This document shows, piece after piece, positions 1 through 7,972 of a stretch of 64,000 nt of DNA. The position numbers and the translations under genes are program-made. Under the pieces are notes generated by a model, which worked only from the letters and a program-made list of their open reading frames with translations, searched no databases and was not told where the DNA came from. The number at the start of each line of letters is the position of its first letter. The first letter of the stretch is position 1. Origin of the DNA: Luteolibacter sp. LG18 (lineage in GTDB: Bacteria; Verrucomicrobiota; Verrucomicrobiia; Verrucomicrobiales; Akkermansiaceae); contig NZ_AP024600.1 of the NCBI RefSeq assembly GCF_036322585.1, positions 5,208,001 through 5,272,000 of the forward strand, read 5' to 3'.

Positions 1-1739
1 CCCCGCACCTGGTAGAGAACCATTTCGAAGAACGGGTCCTTCCTGGCAGCGGGCAGCTTCTCATACAGCGCGTTCGCCCGCTTCACCAGCCCGGCGAGCC
101 GTTGCCGGCGGGCCTCGATCTCGCCGTAATTGTTGGAGAACTTCACCAGGTAAAGGTGCTCCGGCTTCGATTGCTGGTTCACCCGGTAGTATTCATCCAT
201 GATCGACGCGACCTCGACCGCGTCCGCCTCGCCGAATTCACGGGTGGCCCATTGCTTCAAGAACAGCGGCTGCGCGTTCTCATCGAAAGCGGTGATGTCA
301 TACGCCATCTTCAGGAAGAACTCCGTGCCGATCTCCATCGGCTTGATGTCGCCGACATTCACCACCCAGTAGTTCCGCGCGCCGTTCTCGTAGGCCTTGT
401 GCATTTCCTCCCACGTCAGGGACAGCGGTGAGGTGCCGATCCACAGATAGTCGGCAGGATCCCCCCAGTAGGAATGGTGGTAGTAAACGCCCGCGCCGCC
501 CCTGCGCTTCTGCTCCTCGGGGGTGGAGAGCTGGCGGATGTATCCGAAGTTGTCATCCACCCATACCAGCGTGACATCGTCGGGGACCTTCAGCCCGTTC
601 TGGTAGTAGGGCAGCACCTCCTTGTAGGGCACGAACACCTGCGGCACCTGCTCCACCTTCGGATTCACATGGCGGGCGATGAGCTCGCGCTGGTCGGCGA
701 AGACCCGCTCGATGCGCTCCTTGCGTTCCGTCATCGTCCCACCGCCTTGCATCGGGCTGTCATGAATCCCGCGGATGCCGAGCGTGTAGGCATACTCATA
801 CTTCCCCAGCCCCTGAACGCGCTTTTCCCAGGCGGCCTTGACCTCGTCCGCGTGGGTCACGTAGTTCCAGTGGTCCTTCGGCAAGGTCCACTCGGAAGCA
901 TTGTTGTACAACATCGGCTCCGCATGGGAGCTGCCCACAACGATGCCGTAATCATCCGCGACTCCGACGTTCGCCGGATCGGAGAAAAAGGCGGCGGTGC
1001 CTTCATGCATCGCGGGCCACAGCAAGTTCGCCTTGAGGCGCAGCAGCAACTCGCCAACCCGTGCGTAGGTCTTCGGGCCGATGTTCTTCTTCTCGGGCTC
1101 CAGGGTCTTGGCCGCCCACGGACGGAGACCAAAGTCCTCGTCATTGATGAAAATGCCGCGGTATTTCACGGACGGAGGACCTTGGACGGTCCGCTGCTCC
1201 TTCACCGCGATGGTGCTTCGCGGAGCCGGTGCCACATCGGCCCACCATACCCAGGGAGACACTCCGATGGCTTCGGAAAGGCTGAAGGCACCATAGGCCG
1301 TTCCACGCCGGTCGCTGCCCGCGATCACCAATCCTCTCTTCACTCCGGGCAAGGGATCGGTAACGGTGGCCACCACGTAGGACTCCCACTTGCCCGCAAC
1401 CTCCGTCACGGAGAGCTTCCGATCCTTCACCAGTTTGTCGATGAGCCGACTCTTGCCGATGGTGCCGATGAGCACCGCGTTTTCCGACACGCCTTGGGCA
1501 CTGCCGAGCACCCGGGGCTTTTTCCCCACAACGCGGTTGATGTCCTCCGACAGGCAGTCCGAAGCGATGCGGACCACCTTGAAGTCCGCGTCGTCCACCA
1601 CCACATCCGCCACTCCACCCGGACCAGCCAGCGGGAAATCGCTGGCACCGGCCTGCGGGGAGATCGCGATCGGTGCCGCCGCCAGAGAACCGGCGAGCGA
1701 ACAAAAGAGAAGCACCACCTGGGTGAGTTGTTTTCTCAT
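1..1739 (-). CDS. GH115 alpha-glucuronidase, 3'-truncated by window edge
   Basis: The frame from ATG 1739 stays open to base 1, giving the first 579 residues of a longer protein (GH115 enzymes usually exceed 800). Residues 1-22 form a signal peptide ending in SLAAAP. The body reads as glycoside hydrolase family 115, whose members remove (4-O-methyl)glucuronic acid from xylan side chains. Family-like stretches include KYRGIFINDEDFGL, LLRLKANLLWPAMHEG, VGSSHAEPMLYNNASEW (around residue 270) and LVWVDDNFGYIR. The product should act in the periplasm or outside the cell. Its start lies 57 bp beyond the stop of the SDR gene on the same strand, so it is probably the last gene of an MFS-SDR-GH115 operon. 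Together these would release, import and oxidise glucuronate. No strong Shine-Dalgarno sequence precedes the ATG. The family call is from remembered motifs, but several independent stretches agree. Confidence 0.88.
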   Translation of the reverse strand, partial: MRKQLTQVVLLFCSLAGSLAAAPIAISPQAGASDFPLAGPGGVADVVVDDADFKVVRIASDCLSEDINRVVGKKPRVLGSAQGVSENAVLIGTIGKSRLIDKLVKDRKLSVTEVAGKWESYVVATVTDPLPGVKRGLVIAGSDRRGTAYGAFSLSEAIGVSPWVWWADVAPAPRSTIAVKEQRTVQGPPSVKYRGIFINDEDFGLRPWAAKTLEPEKKNIGPKTYARVGELLLRLKANLLWPAMHEGTAAFFSDPANVGVADDYGIVVGSSHAEPMLYNNASEWTLPKDHWNYVTHADEVKAAWEKRVQGLGKYEYAYTLGIRGIHDSPMQGGGTMTERKERIERVFADQRELIARHVNPKVEQVPQVFVPYKEVLPYYQNGLKVPDDVTLVWVDDNFGYIRQLSTPEEQKRRGGAGVYYHHSYWGDPADYLWIGTSPLSLTWEEMHKAYENGARNYWVVNVGDIKPMEIGTEFFLKMAYDITAFDENAQPLFLKQWATREFGEADAVEVASIMDEYYRVNQQSKPEHLYLVKFSNNYGEIEARRQRLAGLVKRANALYEKLPAARKDPFFEMVLYQVR

Positions 1740-1796
1740 AGGTAAAGCGGTTGGATGGGAAACGCGGGATCTCTCAGTCTCCACCTTGGCAGAAAA

Positions 1797-2618
1797 TCAC
1801 ACGCCCGAAAAGGCCACGAATCCGCCGTCCACCGGCAGGATGGTGCCGGTGACGAACTTCGAGGCATCCGCGAGCAGATAGTGGATCACTCCGTGAAGTT
1901 CATCGGCCTGGCCGAATCGGCCGAAGGGCGTGTTGTTGACCACGAGACTGCCGCGCTCGGTCAGGCTGCCATCCTCGTTCGTGAGGAGGCGGCGGTTCTG
2001 GTCTCCGAGGAAGAAGCCGGGCAACACCGCATTGACGCGCACCTTGCCACCGGTGCGGCGGGCCATGTCGACCGCGAGCCAACTCGTGAAGTTCTCGACC
2101 CCGGCCTTGGCCGCGGAGTAGCCCACAACGCGGGTGACCGCCTGCGGAGCGGAGACGGATGAAAAGTTCACGATCGATCCGCGGCCGCTGTCGATGAGAG
2201 CCTGGGCGAACACGAGAGACGGCAGCACCGTGCCATTCAGGTTCAGATCGACAACCTGCCGGAAGGCTTCGAAATCGAGATCCACGAAGGTCTTGTCCGG
2301 CGAGATGGTCGCGCCGGGCATATTGCCGCCCGCTCCATTCACCAGGCCATCAATCCGCCCCCAGCGGCGAAGCGTTTCTTCACACGCCGCCTCGAGCGCC
2401 GGACGGTCGAGCACGTCCGCGATCAGGCCGATGCACTGCGCATCGGGAGTTTTCTCACGGCACTTCGCCAGCGCGGCATCCAGCTTGTCCTGGCTGCGAC
2501 CGAGGTAGACCACGCGGGCTCCTTGGGAGGCGAGGTAATCGGCGGCGGAACCGGCAAGCGCACCCGTGGCACCGGTAACAACATAGACGCGATCGGACAG
2601 ATCGAAGAGGGGTTTCAT
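1797..2618 (-). CDS. SDR oxidoreductase, D-mannonate oxidoreductase type
   Basis: A 273-residue short-chain dehydrogenase/reductase. The Rossmann glycine motif is TGATGALAG near residue 15, NGAGG follows the fourth strand, and the catalytic YSAAK has Tyr167 and Lys171, with a Ser in NFSS upstream. The C-terminus (VTGTILPVDGGF) is the usual SDR ending. The start with MKPLFDLSDR was chosen because the frame extends further upstream only into sequence without SDR similarity. The protein resembles SDRs that act as D-mannonate oxidoreductase (fructuronate reductase) in glucuronate catabolism. That substrate is inferred mainly from the neighbours, a GH115 alpha-glucuronidase and a hexuronate-type carrier. 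Other sugar-acid or gluconate 5-dehydrogenase-like activities remain possible. Confidence 0.82.
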   Translation of the reverse strand: MKPLFDLSDRVYVVTGATGALAGSAADYLASQGARVVYLGRSQDKLDAALAKCREKTPDAQCIGLIADVLDRPALEAACEETLRRWGRIDGLVNGAGGNMPGATISPDKTFVDLDFEAFRQVVDLNLNGTVLPSLVFAQALIDSGRGSIVNFSSVSAPQAVTRVVGYSAAKAGVENFTSWLAVDMARRTGGKVRVNAVLPGFFLGDQNRRLLTNEDGSLTERGSLVVNNTPFGRFGQADELHGVIHYLLADASKFVTGTILPVDGGFVAFSGV

Positions 2619-2658
2619 GGATGGTATCGGAAACAACGTTGGAGAACTGGAAGGCGTG

Positions 2659-3945
2659 TCATCGCGTGGCTTCGCCGGAATCGAAGGCGACGGCATCGAA
2701 CCTGGGCGCGAGCACGTGGTTTACGATGAACGCGAGGATGTAGGCCCCGGAGCAGACGCCGAAGATAATCGCGTAGCCGTTCGTGAAGCGGTCCAGCACC
2801 ATCCCGGTCAGCAACGGAAAGCCCATCCCGCCGAGCGAACCGGCCATGCTGCCGATCCCGATCAATGAGGCGACGGCCCGCTTCGGGAACATGTCGGACA
2901 CAGTGGTGTAGAGGCTCGCCGACCACGCCTGATGCGCGGCACCCGCGAGACCGATCAACAACACCGCCGTCCAGTCATCGACCCGGGTGACGATCACGAT
3001 CGGCACGGCGCAGAGGGCGAAGACCAGCATGCTGAGCTTGCGGGCGCGGTTCAGGCTCCAGCCGCTCCGGTTCAGGCGGCCCGTGAACCAACTCCCGAAC
3101 ACGCTGAGCACCGTGATGATCGCGTAGATGCTGGCAAGGTGGACCCAACTGTTCTTGATATCGAGATGGCGGGTCTTCTTGAAGTAATCCGGCAGCCAGA
3201 TCAGGAAAAACCACCAGACCGGATCGGTCAGGAATTTCGCGAGGACGAACGACCACGCCTGCCGGTGCTTGAGAATCCGCGCGTAGCTGGTCTTCCCCTT
3301 CTCGGGTTCGGCGATGCCATCCTCATCCTGCTCGATGTAGGCCAGCTCGCCCGGGGACACGCGGCGGCACTCACGTGGCGTGCTGAACAACGGCCACCAC
3401 GCGAAGATCCAGAGGAAGCCCGCCAGGCCCGCGAAGATGAAGGTCCAGTGCCACCCGAGCGCATAGGCGATGGGTGGCACGATCATCGGGGCCACAATCG
3501 CGCCGACATTCGCTCCGGAATTGAAAAGGCTGGTCGCGAACGCCCGCTCGCTTTTCGGGAACCACTGCGCGACCGCCTTGACAGCCGCCGGGAAGTTCCC
3601 GCCCTCACCCAATCCGAGGGCGATGCGGGCACCGAAGAATCCGCCGATGGTGTTCACCAGCGCGTGACCGAGGGCGGCAATGCTCCATGCGCCGATCGAC
3701 AGGGCGTATCCGAGCTTGGTGCCGTACTTGTCGATGAGCCAGCCGAAGACGAGCAGGCTCACCCCGTAGGAGGCCTGGAAGGCGGAATTGATCGCGCCGA
3801 ACTGGGTGCTCGTCCACCCGAGTTGTTCATCAAGCATCGGCTTCAGCAGCGACAGGATCTGCCGGTCGATGTAGTTGATCGTGGTGGCGAAGTAGAGCAG
3901 GGAACAGATCACCCAGCGGTAATTGCTGATCGGGGATTCCTTCAT
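2659..3945 (-). CDS. MFS transporter, hexuronate (ExuT-like) type
   Basis: A 428-residue, 12-helix major facilitator protein. The N-terminus (NYRWVICSLLYFATTINYID followed by RQ) is typical of the anion:cation symporter group that includes ExuT and other uronate carriers. The loop after helix 2 has FGWLIDKYGTKLG, and helix 4 carries ARIALGLGEGGNFPAAVKAV, also typical of that group. It should import galacturonate or glucuronate by proton symport across the inner membrane. The start at 3945 places the first transmembrane segment directly after eight polar residues; an in-frame extension upstream lacks similarity. It is 40 bp upstream of the SDR gene and divergent from the XylR-like regulator, which fits a regulated uronate operon. 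The exact uronic acid cannot be read from the sequence. Confidence 0.85.
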   Translation of the reverse strand: MKESPISNYRWVICSLLYFATTINYIDRQILSLLKPMLDEQLGWTSTQFGAINSAFQASYGVSLLVFGWLIDKYGTKLGYALSIGAWSIAALGHALVNTIGGFFGARIALGLGEGGNFPAAVKAVAQWFPKSERAFATSLFNSGANVGAIVAPMIVPPIAYALGWHWTFIFAGLAGFLWIFAWWPLFSTPRECRRVSPGELAYIEQDEDGIAEPEKGKTSYARILKHRQAWSFVLAKFLTDPVWWFFLIWLPDYFKKTRHLDIKNSWVHLASIYAIITVLSVFGSWFTGRLNRSGWSLNRARKLSMLVFALCAVPIVIVTRVDDWTAVLLIGLAGAAHQAWSASLYTTVSDMFPKRAVASLIGIGSMAGSLGGMGFPLLTGMVLDRFTNGYAIIFGVCSGAYILAFIVNHVLAPRFDAVAFDSGEATR

Positions 3946-4075
3946 TGGAGCGGGATGGGACGGGCGCAACTCGGGTACATGGTGGGTCGAGCGCGTGGGA
4001 TCCAAGCTCGCTCCATGGAGCCACTCGCGGGTCGTTTCACCATACCGGAAACGCGGAACCCTACAAGCAGGCACA

Positions 4076-4102
4076 TGCGCATAATGAGTTTCGTTTTGCG
4101 CA
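4076..4102. promoter_or_regulatory. Candidate operator: paired TGCGCA sites
   Basis: The 188-bp divergent region between the MFS gene (start 3945) and the XylR-like gene (start 4134) contains two TGCGCA hexamers, at 4076-4081 and 4097-4102. Their starts are 21 bp apart, two helical turns, and the space between is A+T-rich. AraC-family proteins often bind paired sites at this spacing, so this is a plausible operator. That it binds the adjacent regulator is inference. TGCGCA is itself a palindrome and could recur by chance in GC-rich DNA. Confidence 0.3.
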
Positions 4103-4133
4103 AGCGGCTTTCCCCTGCTATCCCTACCGCCGC

Positions 4134-5321
4134 GTGGCCACCCTCCTGAAACTGGCAGTCGTGTATCCCACCTCCATTCCTTGGATGGCGGAGATCATCG
4201 ACGGCATCCGGCGCTATGGCCTCCAGTATGGCGGCTGGCAGATCCTCACCTGCCCGCCGACGCTCGAGGCCTCGGGCGAGCGCTCCCGCTCGCTGAGCTC
4301 GCTGGTGGGCTGGAAAGGCGATGCCGCGATCGCCGCGGTGCGCAACGCGGAGGATCGCAAGATCGTTCGCAAACTCGGAATCCCGGTGGTGAATCTCTCG
4401 CAATGGGAGTCCGAAGCCCACGGAGTTCCCCGGGTCAGCGTCGACAACTATCTCGCCGGCCGCCTCGCCGCCGAACACCTTCTGGAACGTGGGATCAGGG
4501 AACTCGCCTACCTCGGTTGGAAGAACGTCCACTATTCGAACGAGCGTCTCCGCGGCTTCGCGAGCCGGGCGAAGGAGGCCGGTCTCCATTGCGTGACCAA
4601 GCTCGATGCAGCCGAAGGCACCAGCGCGCGCACCTTGGCGGATGAACTTCATGAGCTGGGGGCCTGGCTGTCTGCCCTGCCCCGCCCCTGCGGGATCTTC
4701 GCGGTACAGGACTATCGCGCCCAACTTGTCGTGGAAGCATGCGCCAGCGTGGGACTGCGGGTGCCGCGGGACGTTGCCATCATCGGCATGGACGACGATG
4801 CGATCGTGTGCGGGCATTCCACGCCCACGCTCACGAGCGTCCGCCGGAACTCCGGCCAGGTGGGTTGGGAAATGGCCGCCTTGATCGACCGGATGATCCG
4901 GGGAGATCGCCCGGACACCATGGAGATCCTCGTTCCTCCGGAAGGAATCGTCGAACGGCAGAGCACGGACATGTTCCATCACGGGGACGAAGTCGTCCAA
5001 CTTGCCGTCAGCTTCATGCTGCGGAATCTCAAGGACGCGCCCAAGGTGCAAACGATCGCCGACCATGCCGGGGTTTCGAAACGCACCTTGGAAACCCGCT
5101 TCCGCTCCGCCACTGGCAAGTCGCCCCACGAATATCTCACGACGGCCCGCATCGAACGCGCGATGAAGTTGATGCAGCGCCCCACTCAAACCAATCTCCG
5201 GAATGTCGCGGCCGCCTGCGGCTTCGCCAGCTACCCGGCCTTTGTCGCCGCGTTCCAAGGAGCCTGTGGCAAGACGCCGGGCGACTATCAGCGACAGTTC
5301 CGGCAAGCACGCGGAAGCTAG
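4134..5321 (+). CDS. XylR-like (AraC family) transcriptional regulator
   Basis: A 395-residue two-domain regulator. Residues 1-265 have the type I periplasmic-binding-protein fold used as a sugar sensor in XylR/LacI proteins, with VYPTSIPWMAEIIDGIRRYG at the N-terminus, RVSVDNYLAGRLAAEHLLERG, and DVAIIGMDDDAIVC near residue 225. Residues 290-390 form an AraC-type double helix-turn-helix, including VSKRTLETRFRSATGKSPHEY and NVAAACGFASYPAFVAAF. The length matches XylR of E. coli (392 residues). The start is GTG 4134, because the frame upstream (to 3945) lies in the divergent promoter and has no family similarity. It is transcribed away from the MFS-SDR-GH115 operon and is its likely regulator. 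The inducer is probably a uronic acid or xylan-derived sugar, which is inference. Confidence 0.88.
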   Translation: MATLLKLAVVYPTSIPWMAEIIDGIRRYGLQYGGWQILTCPPTLEASGERSRSLSSLVGWKGDAAIAAVRNAEDRKIVRKLGIPVVNLSQWESEAHGVPRVSVDNYLAGRLAAEHLLERGIRELAYLGWKNVHYSNERLRGFASRAKEAGLHCVTKLDAAEGTSARTLADELHELGAWLSALPRPCGIFAVQDYRAQLVVEACASVGLRVPRDVAIIGMDDDAIVCGHSTPTLTSVRRNSGQVGWEMAALIDRMIRGDRPDTMEILVPPEGIVERQSTDMFHHGDEVVQLAVSFMLRNLKDAPKVQTIADHAGVSKRTLETRFRSATGKSPHEYLTTARIERAMKLMQRPTQTNLRNVAAACGFASYPAFVAAFQGACGKTPGDYQRQFRQARGS

Positions 5322-5388
5322 GCATCGAAGCCCTTCCATGCGGCCTGCGAAAGCGATCACGCCGCCTCACGGCCACATTCTCCGTGTC

Positions 5389-7944
5389 ATGCTGCCGGAA
5401 ACCCGCTTCCATTCGACCAGCATCATGTCGTCCCTCGATGAATCCCAGGCCTACCCGGTGGAATCGCTGCTGTCCGCGATCATCGCATCGTCCGATGACT
5501 GCATCGTCAGCAAGGATCTCAATGGCTTCGTCACCAGTTGGAACGACGGTGCAGCCCGGCTCTTCGGATACAGCCGTGAGGAAATGATCGGGCGGCCGAT
5601 TTCCGTCCTCATCCCCACCGAACTGCTCTCCGAGGAAGACGAGATCCTCCGGAAAATCCGGAGTGGGCAGCGGGTCGACCACTTCGAGACGGTCCGCATT
5701 CGGAAGGATGGCAGGAAGGTCGATGTCTCGCTGACAATCTCTCCGATCCGCGACTCCACCGGGCGGGTGATGGGCGCCTCGAAGATCGCGCGTGACATCA
5801 CCGAACGGAAAGCCGCCGTGGCCGCACTGGACCGCCAGAGCAAAAAACTCGCGATCCTCAACCGCGTGTCCCTCGCCTTCTCCGGGGAACTCGACCTGCA
5901 ACGGCTGGTACAGGCGGTGACGGATGCCGGACGCGAACTTTCCGGAGCCGCGTTCGGAGCGTTCTTCTACAATGTCACCAGCGAGACCGGCGAATCCTAC
6001 CGGCTGTTCACCCTCTCGGGAGCGCCCAGGGAAGCCTTCGAGAAATTCGGCATGCCCCGGAACACGCCGATCTTCGCCCCCACCTTCGCAGGTGAAGGCG
6101 TGGTGCGCATCGCCGATGTGACTCGCGATCCGCGCTACGGCACAATGAGCCCGCACCACGGGATGCCCGAAGGCCATCTCCCCGTGCGCAGCCACCTTGC
6201 GGTTCCGGTCGTGTCGCGGCGTGGCCATGTCCTGGGAGGCCTCTTTTTCGGGCACCCGGATCCTGACGTGTTTCAACAGGAGTCGGAGGAGCTGATCACC
6301 GCCCTTGCAGCCAACGCGTCCGTGGCGATCGACAACGCCCAGTTATACTCCGATCTTGAAAACGAACTGGAACATCACCGGACCCTCGAGCGGGCGCTGA
6401 AGGAAAGCGAAACCCTGAGCACGAGCATTTTCGACAGCACGCCGGATTGCATCATGGTCATGGACCCGGATGGCTCCATCCAGCGGATGAACAATCCCGG
6501 GCTCAAGCTGTTCGGCCTAGCGGAGACCGGTGGCCGCTACTGGCAGGACATCTGGCCCCGGTATCTGAGACCGGTGATTGAACGCTCGATCGAGTTGGCG
6601 TTGAGGGGTTCCGTGGAACGCTTCCAAAGCCAGTTCGAAGTCCACGGGGAGCTGAAATGGTGGGACGTGATCATCTCGCCGCTGCGGGACGACTCGGATT
6701 CGATCACACGGCTGATCGCCACCTCCCGTGACATCACCGCCCTCAAGATCGCCGAAAGCGAAGCGCAGAGCGCGAAGGAGGAAGCGATCCGCCAGAGCCG
6801 GATGAAGGACGAATTCCTCGCGACCTTGTCCCATGAATTGCGGACCCCGTTGCAGGCCATCCTCGGCTGGACCCATTTGCTGAAGTCCGGAAGGATGTCC
6901 CAGGCCCAGCATCAAGAGGGCTTGGAAGTCATCGTCCGGAACACACAGGGACAGACGAGGATCATCGAAGACCTCCTGGACATGAACCGGATCGTTTCCG
7001 GCAAGGTCCGCCTCGACATCCAGCCGGTCTGTCTGGCCGGGATCCTGCAGGAGGCGGTCGAAACGGTCCGCCCATCCGCCCAGGCCAAACAAATCGAACT
7101 CATCCTCACCATCGACACGCCATCGGAAACGGTGGGCGGGGATCCCGACCGACTCCAACAGGTGTTCTGGAACCTGCTGAGCAACGCGATCAAGTTCACG
7201 CCAGCCGGTGGCCGGGTGACGATCCGCCTGGAGAAGACCGGCCACCATCTGCAGGTCTCCGTCACCGACAACGGGGCCGGCATCGACCCCGCCTTCCTGC
7301 CATTCGTCTTCGAGCGGTTCCGTCAGGCCGATCCGACCATCACCCGCAAACACGGTGGCCTCGGCCTGGGATTGTCGATCGTGAAAAATCTCACGGAGCT
7401 GCATGGCGGCGCAGTCCGCGCCACGAGTCCGGGCAGTGGTAAAGGGGCCACCTTCGAGGTGACGTTCCCCATTCAAGATTCACCAGAGCAACAGGAAGCC
7501 ACCCCACCCCGCCCCTTCCGAGCCGAAGCGCTCCAGCCACCCGGCCAGCTCCAAGACATCAAGGTCCTGGTGGTGGATGACGAGCAGGACGGACGCCAGC
7601 TCGTGGCGCACCTCCTGACCAACGCCGGCGCAAAGGTTTCGCTCGCCCGATCGTCCGACGAAGCATTCGAGTCCATCACCCATGATTGTCCGGATCTGCT
7701 CATCAGCGACATCGGAATGCCGGGTCGGGACGGCTACTCGTTGATCCGTCAGGTCCGGGGAACACCGGGCGAGCCGGGCAGAATTCCCGCCCTGGCATTG
7801 ACCGCCTACACCCGTACGGAGGACCGGCAGCGGGCGATCTCGGAGGGCTTTCATATGCACCTCGCGAAACCCGCCGATCCACACGAATTGCTGGAAATCG
7901 TCGCACGTCTGGTCCACGCGCGGACGGGACCCGCCTCTGACTGA
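5389..7944 (+). CDS. Soluble hybrid sensor histidine kinase (PAS-GAF-PAS-HK-REC)
   Basis: An 851-residue hybrid kinase without transmembrane segments, so it should sense a cytoplasmic signal. The domains are PAS (about 25-140), GAF (160-310), PAS (330-455), dimerisation/phosphoacceptor (472-540) with His482 in ATLSHELRTPLQAILG, HATPase with the N box in FWNLLSNAIKFTP, G1 in VTDNGAGID and G2 in HGGLGLGLSI, and a receiver (725-840) with phosphoacceptor Asp774 in LLISDIGMPG. All catalytic motifs look intact. Starts at 5338, 5389 and 5425 are all possible; 5389 leaves a short leader before the first PAS domain, and none has a clear Shine-Dalgarno sequence. It lies 67 bp downstream of the XylR-like gene on the same strand and may be cotranscribed with it. 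No partner response regulator is adjacent. Confidence 0.88.
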   Translation: MLPETRFHSTSIMSSLDESQAYPVESLLSAIIASSDDCIVSKDLNGFVTSWNDGAARLFGYSREEMIGRPISVLIPTELLSEEDEILRKIRSGQRVDHFETVRIRKDGRKVDVSLTISPIRDSTGRVMGASKIARDITERKAAVAALDRQSKKLAILNRVSLAFSGELDLQRLVQAVTDAGRELSGAAFGAFFYNVTSETGESYRLFTLSGAPREAFEKFGMPRNTPIFAPTFAGEGVVRIADVTRDPRYGTMSPHHGMPEGHLPVRSHLAVPVVSRRGHVLGGLFFGHPDPDVFQQESEELITALAANASVAIDNAQLYSDLENELEHHRTLERALKESETLSTSIFDSTPDCIMVMDPDGSIQRMNNPGLKLFGLAETGGRYWQDIWPRYLRPVIERSIELALRGSVERFQSQFEVHGELKWWDVIISPLRDDSDSITRLIATSRDITALKIAESEAQSAKEEAIRQSRMKDEFLATLSHELRTPLQAILGWTHLLKSGRMSQAQHQEGLEVIVRNTQGQTRIIEDLLDMNRIVSGKVRLDIQPVCLAGILQEAVETVRPSAQAKQIELILTIDTPSETVGGDPDRLQQVFWNLLSNAIKFTPAGGRVTIRLEKTGHHLQVSVTDNGAGIDPAFLPFVFERFRQADPTITRKHGGLGLGLSIVKNLTELHGGAVRATSPGSGKGATFEVTFPIQDSPEQQEATPPRPFRAEALQPPGQLQDIKVLVVDDEQDGRQLVAHLLTNAGAKVSLARSSDEAFESITHDCPDLLISDIGMPGRDGYSLIRQVRGTPGEPGRIPALALTAYTRTEDRQRAISEGFHMHLAKPADPHELLEIVARLVHARTGPASD

Positions 7945-7972
7945 GCAAGCCGCAGATGGAGAGCGATCCGAG

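Noticed and set aside
474..1745. 423-codon open frame on the plus strand
   Set aside because: It lies antisense to the GH115 gene; its residues (Arg/His/Leu-rich) do not resemble a protein family, and GC-rich DNA gives such shadows.
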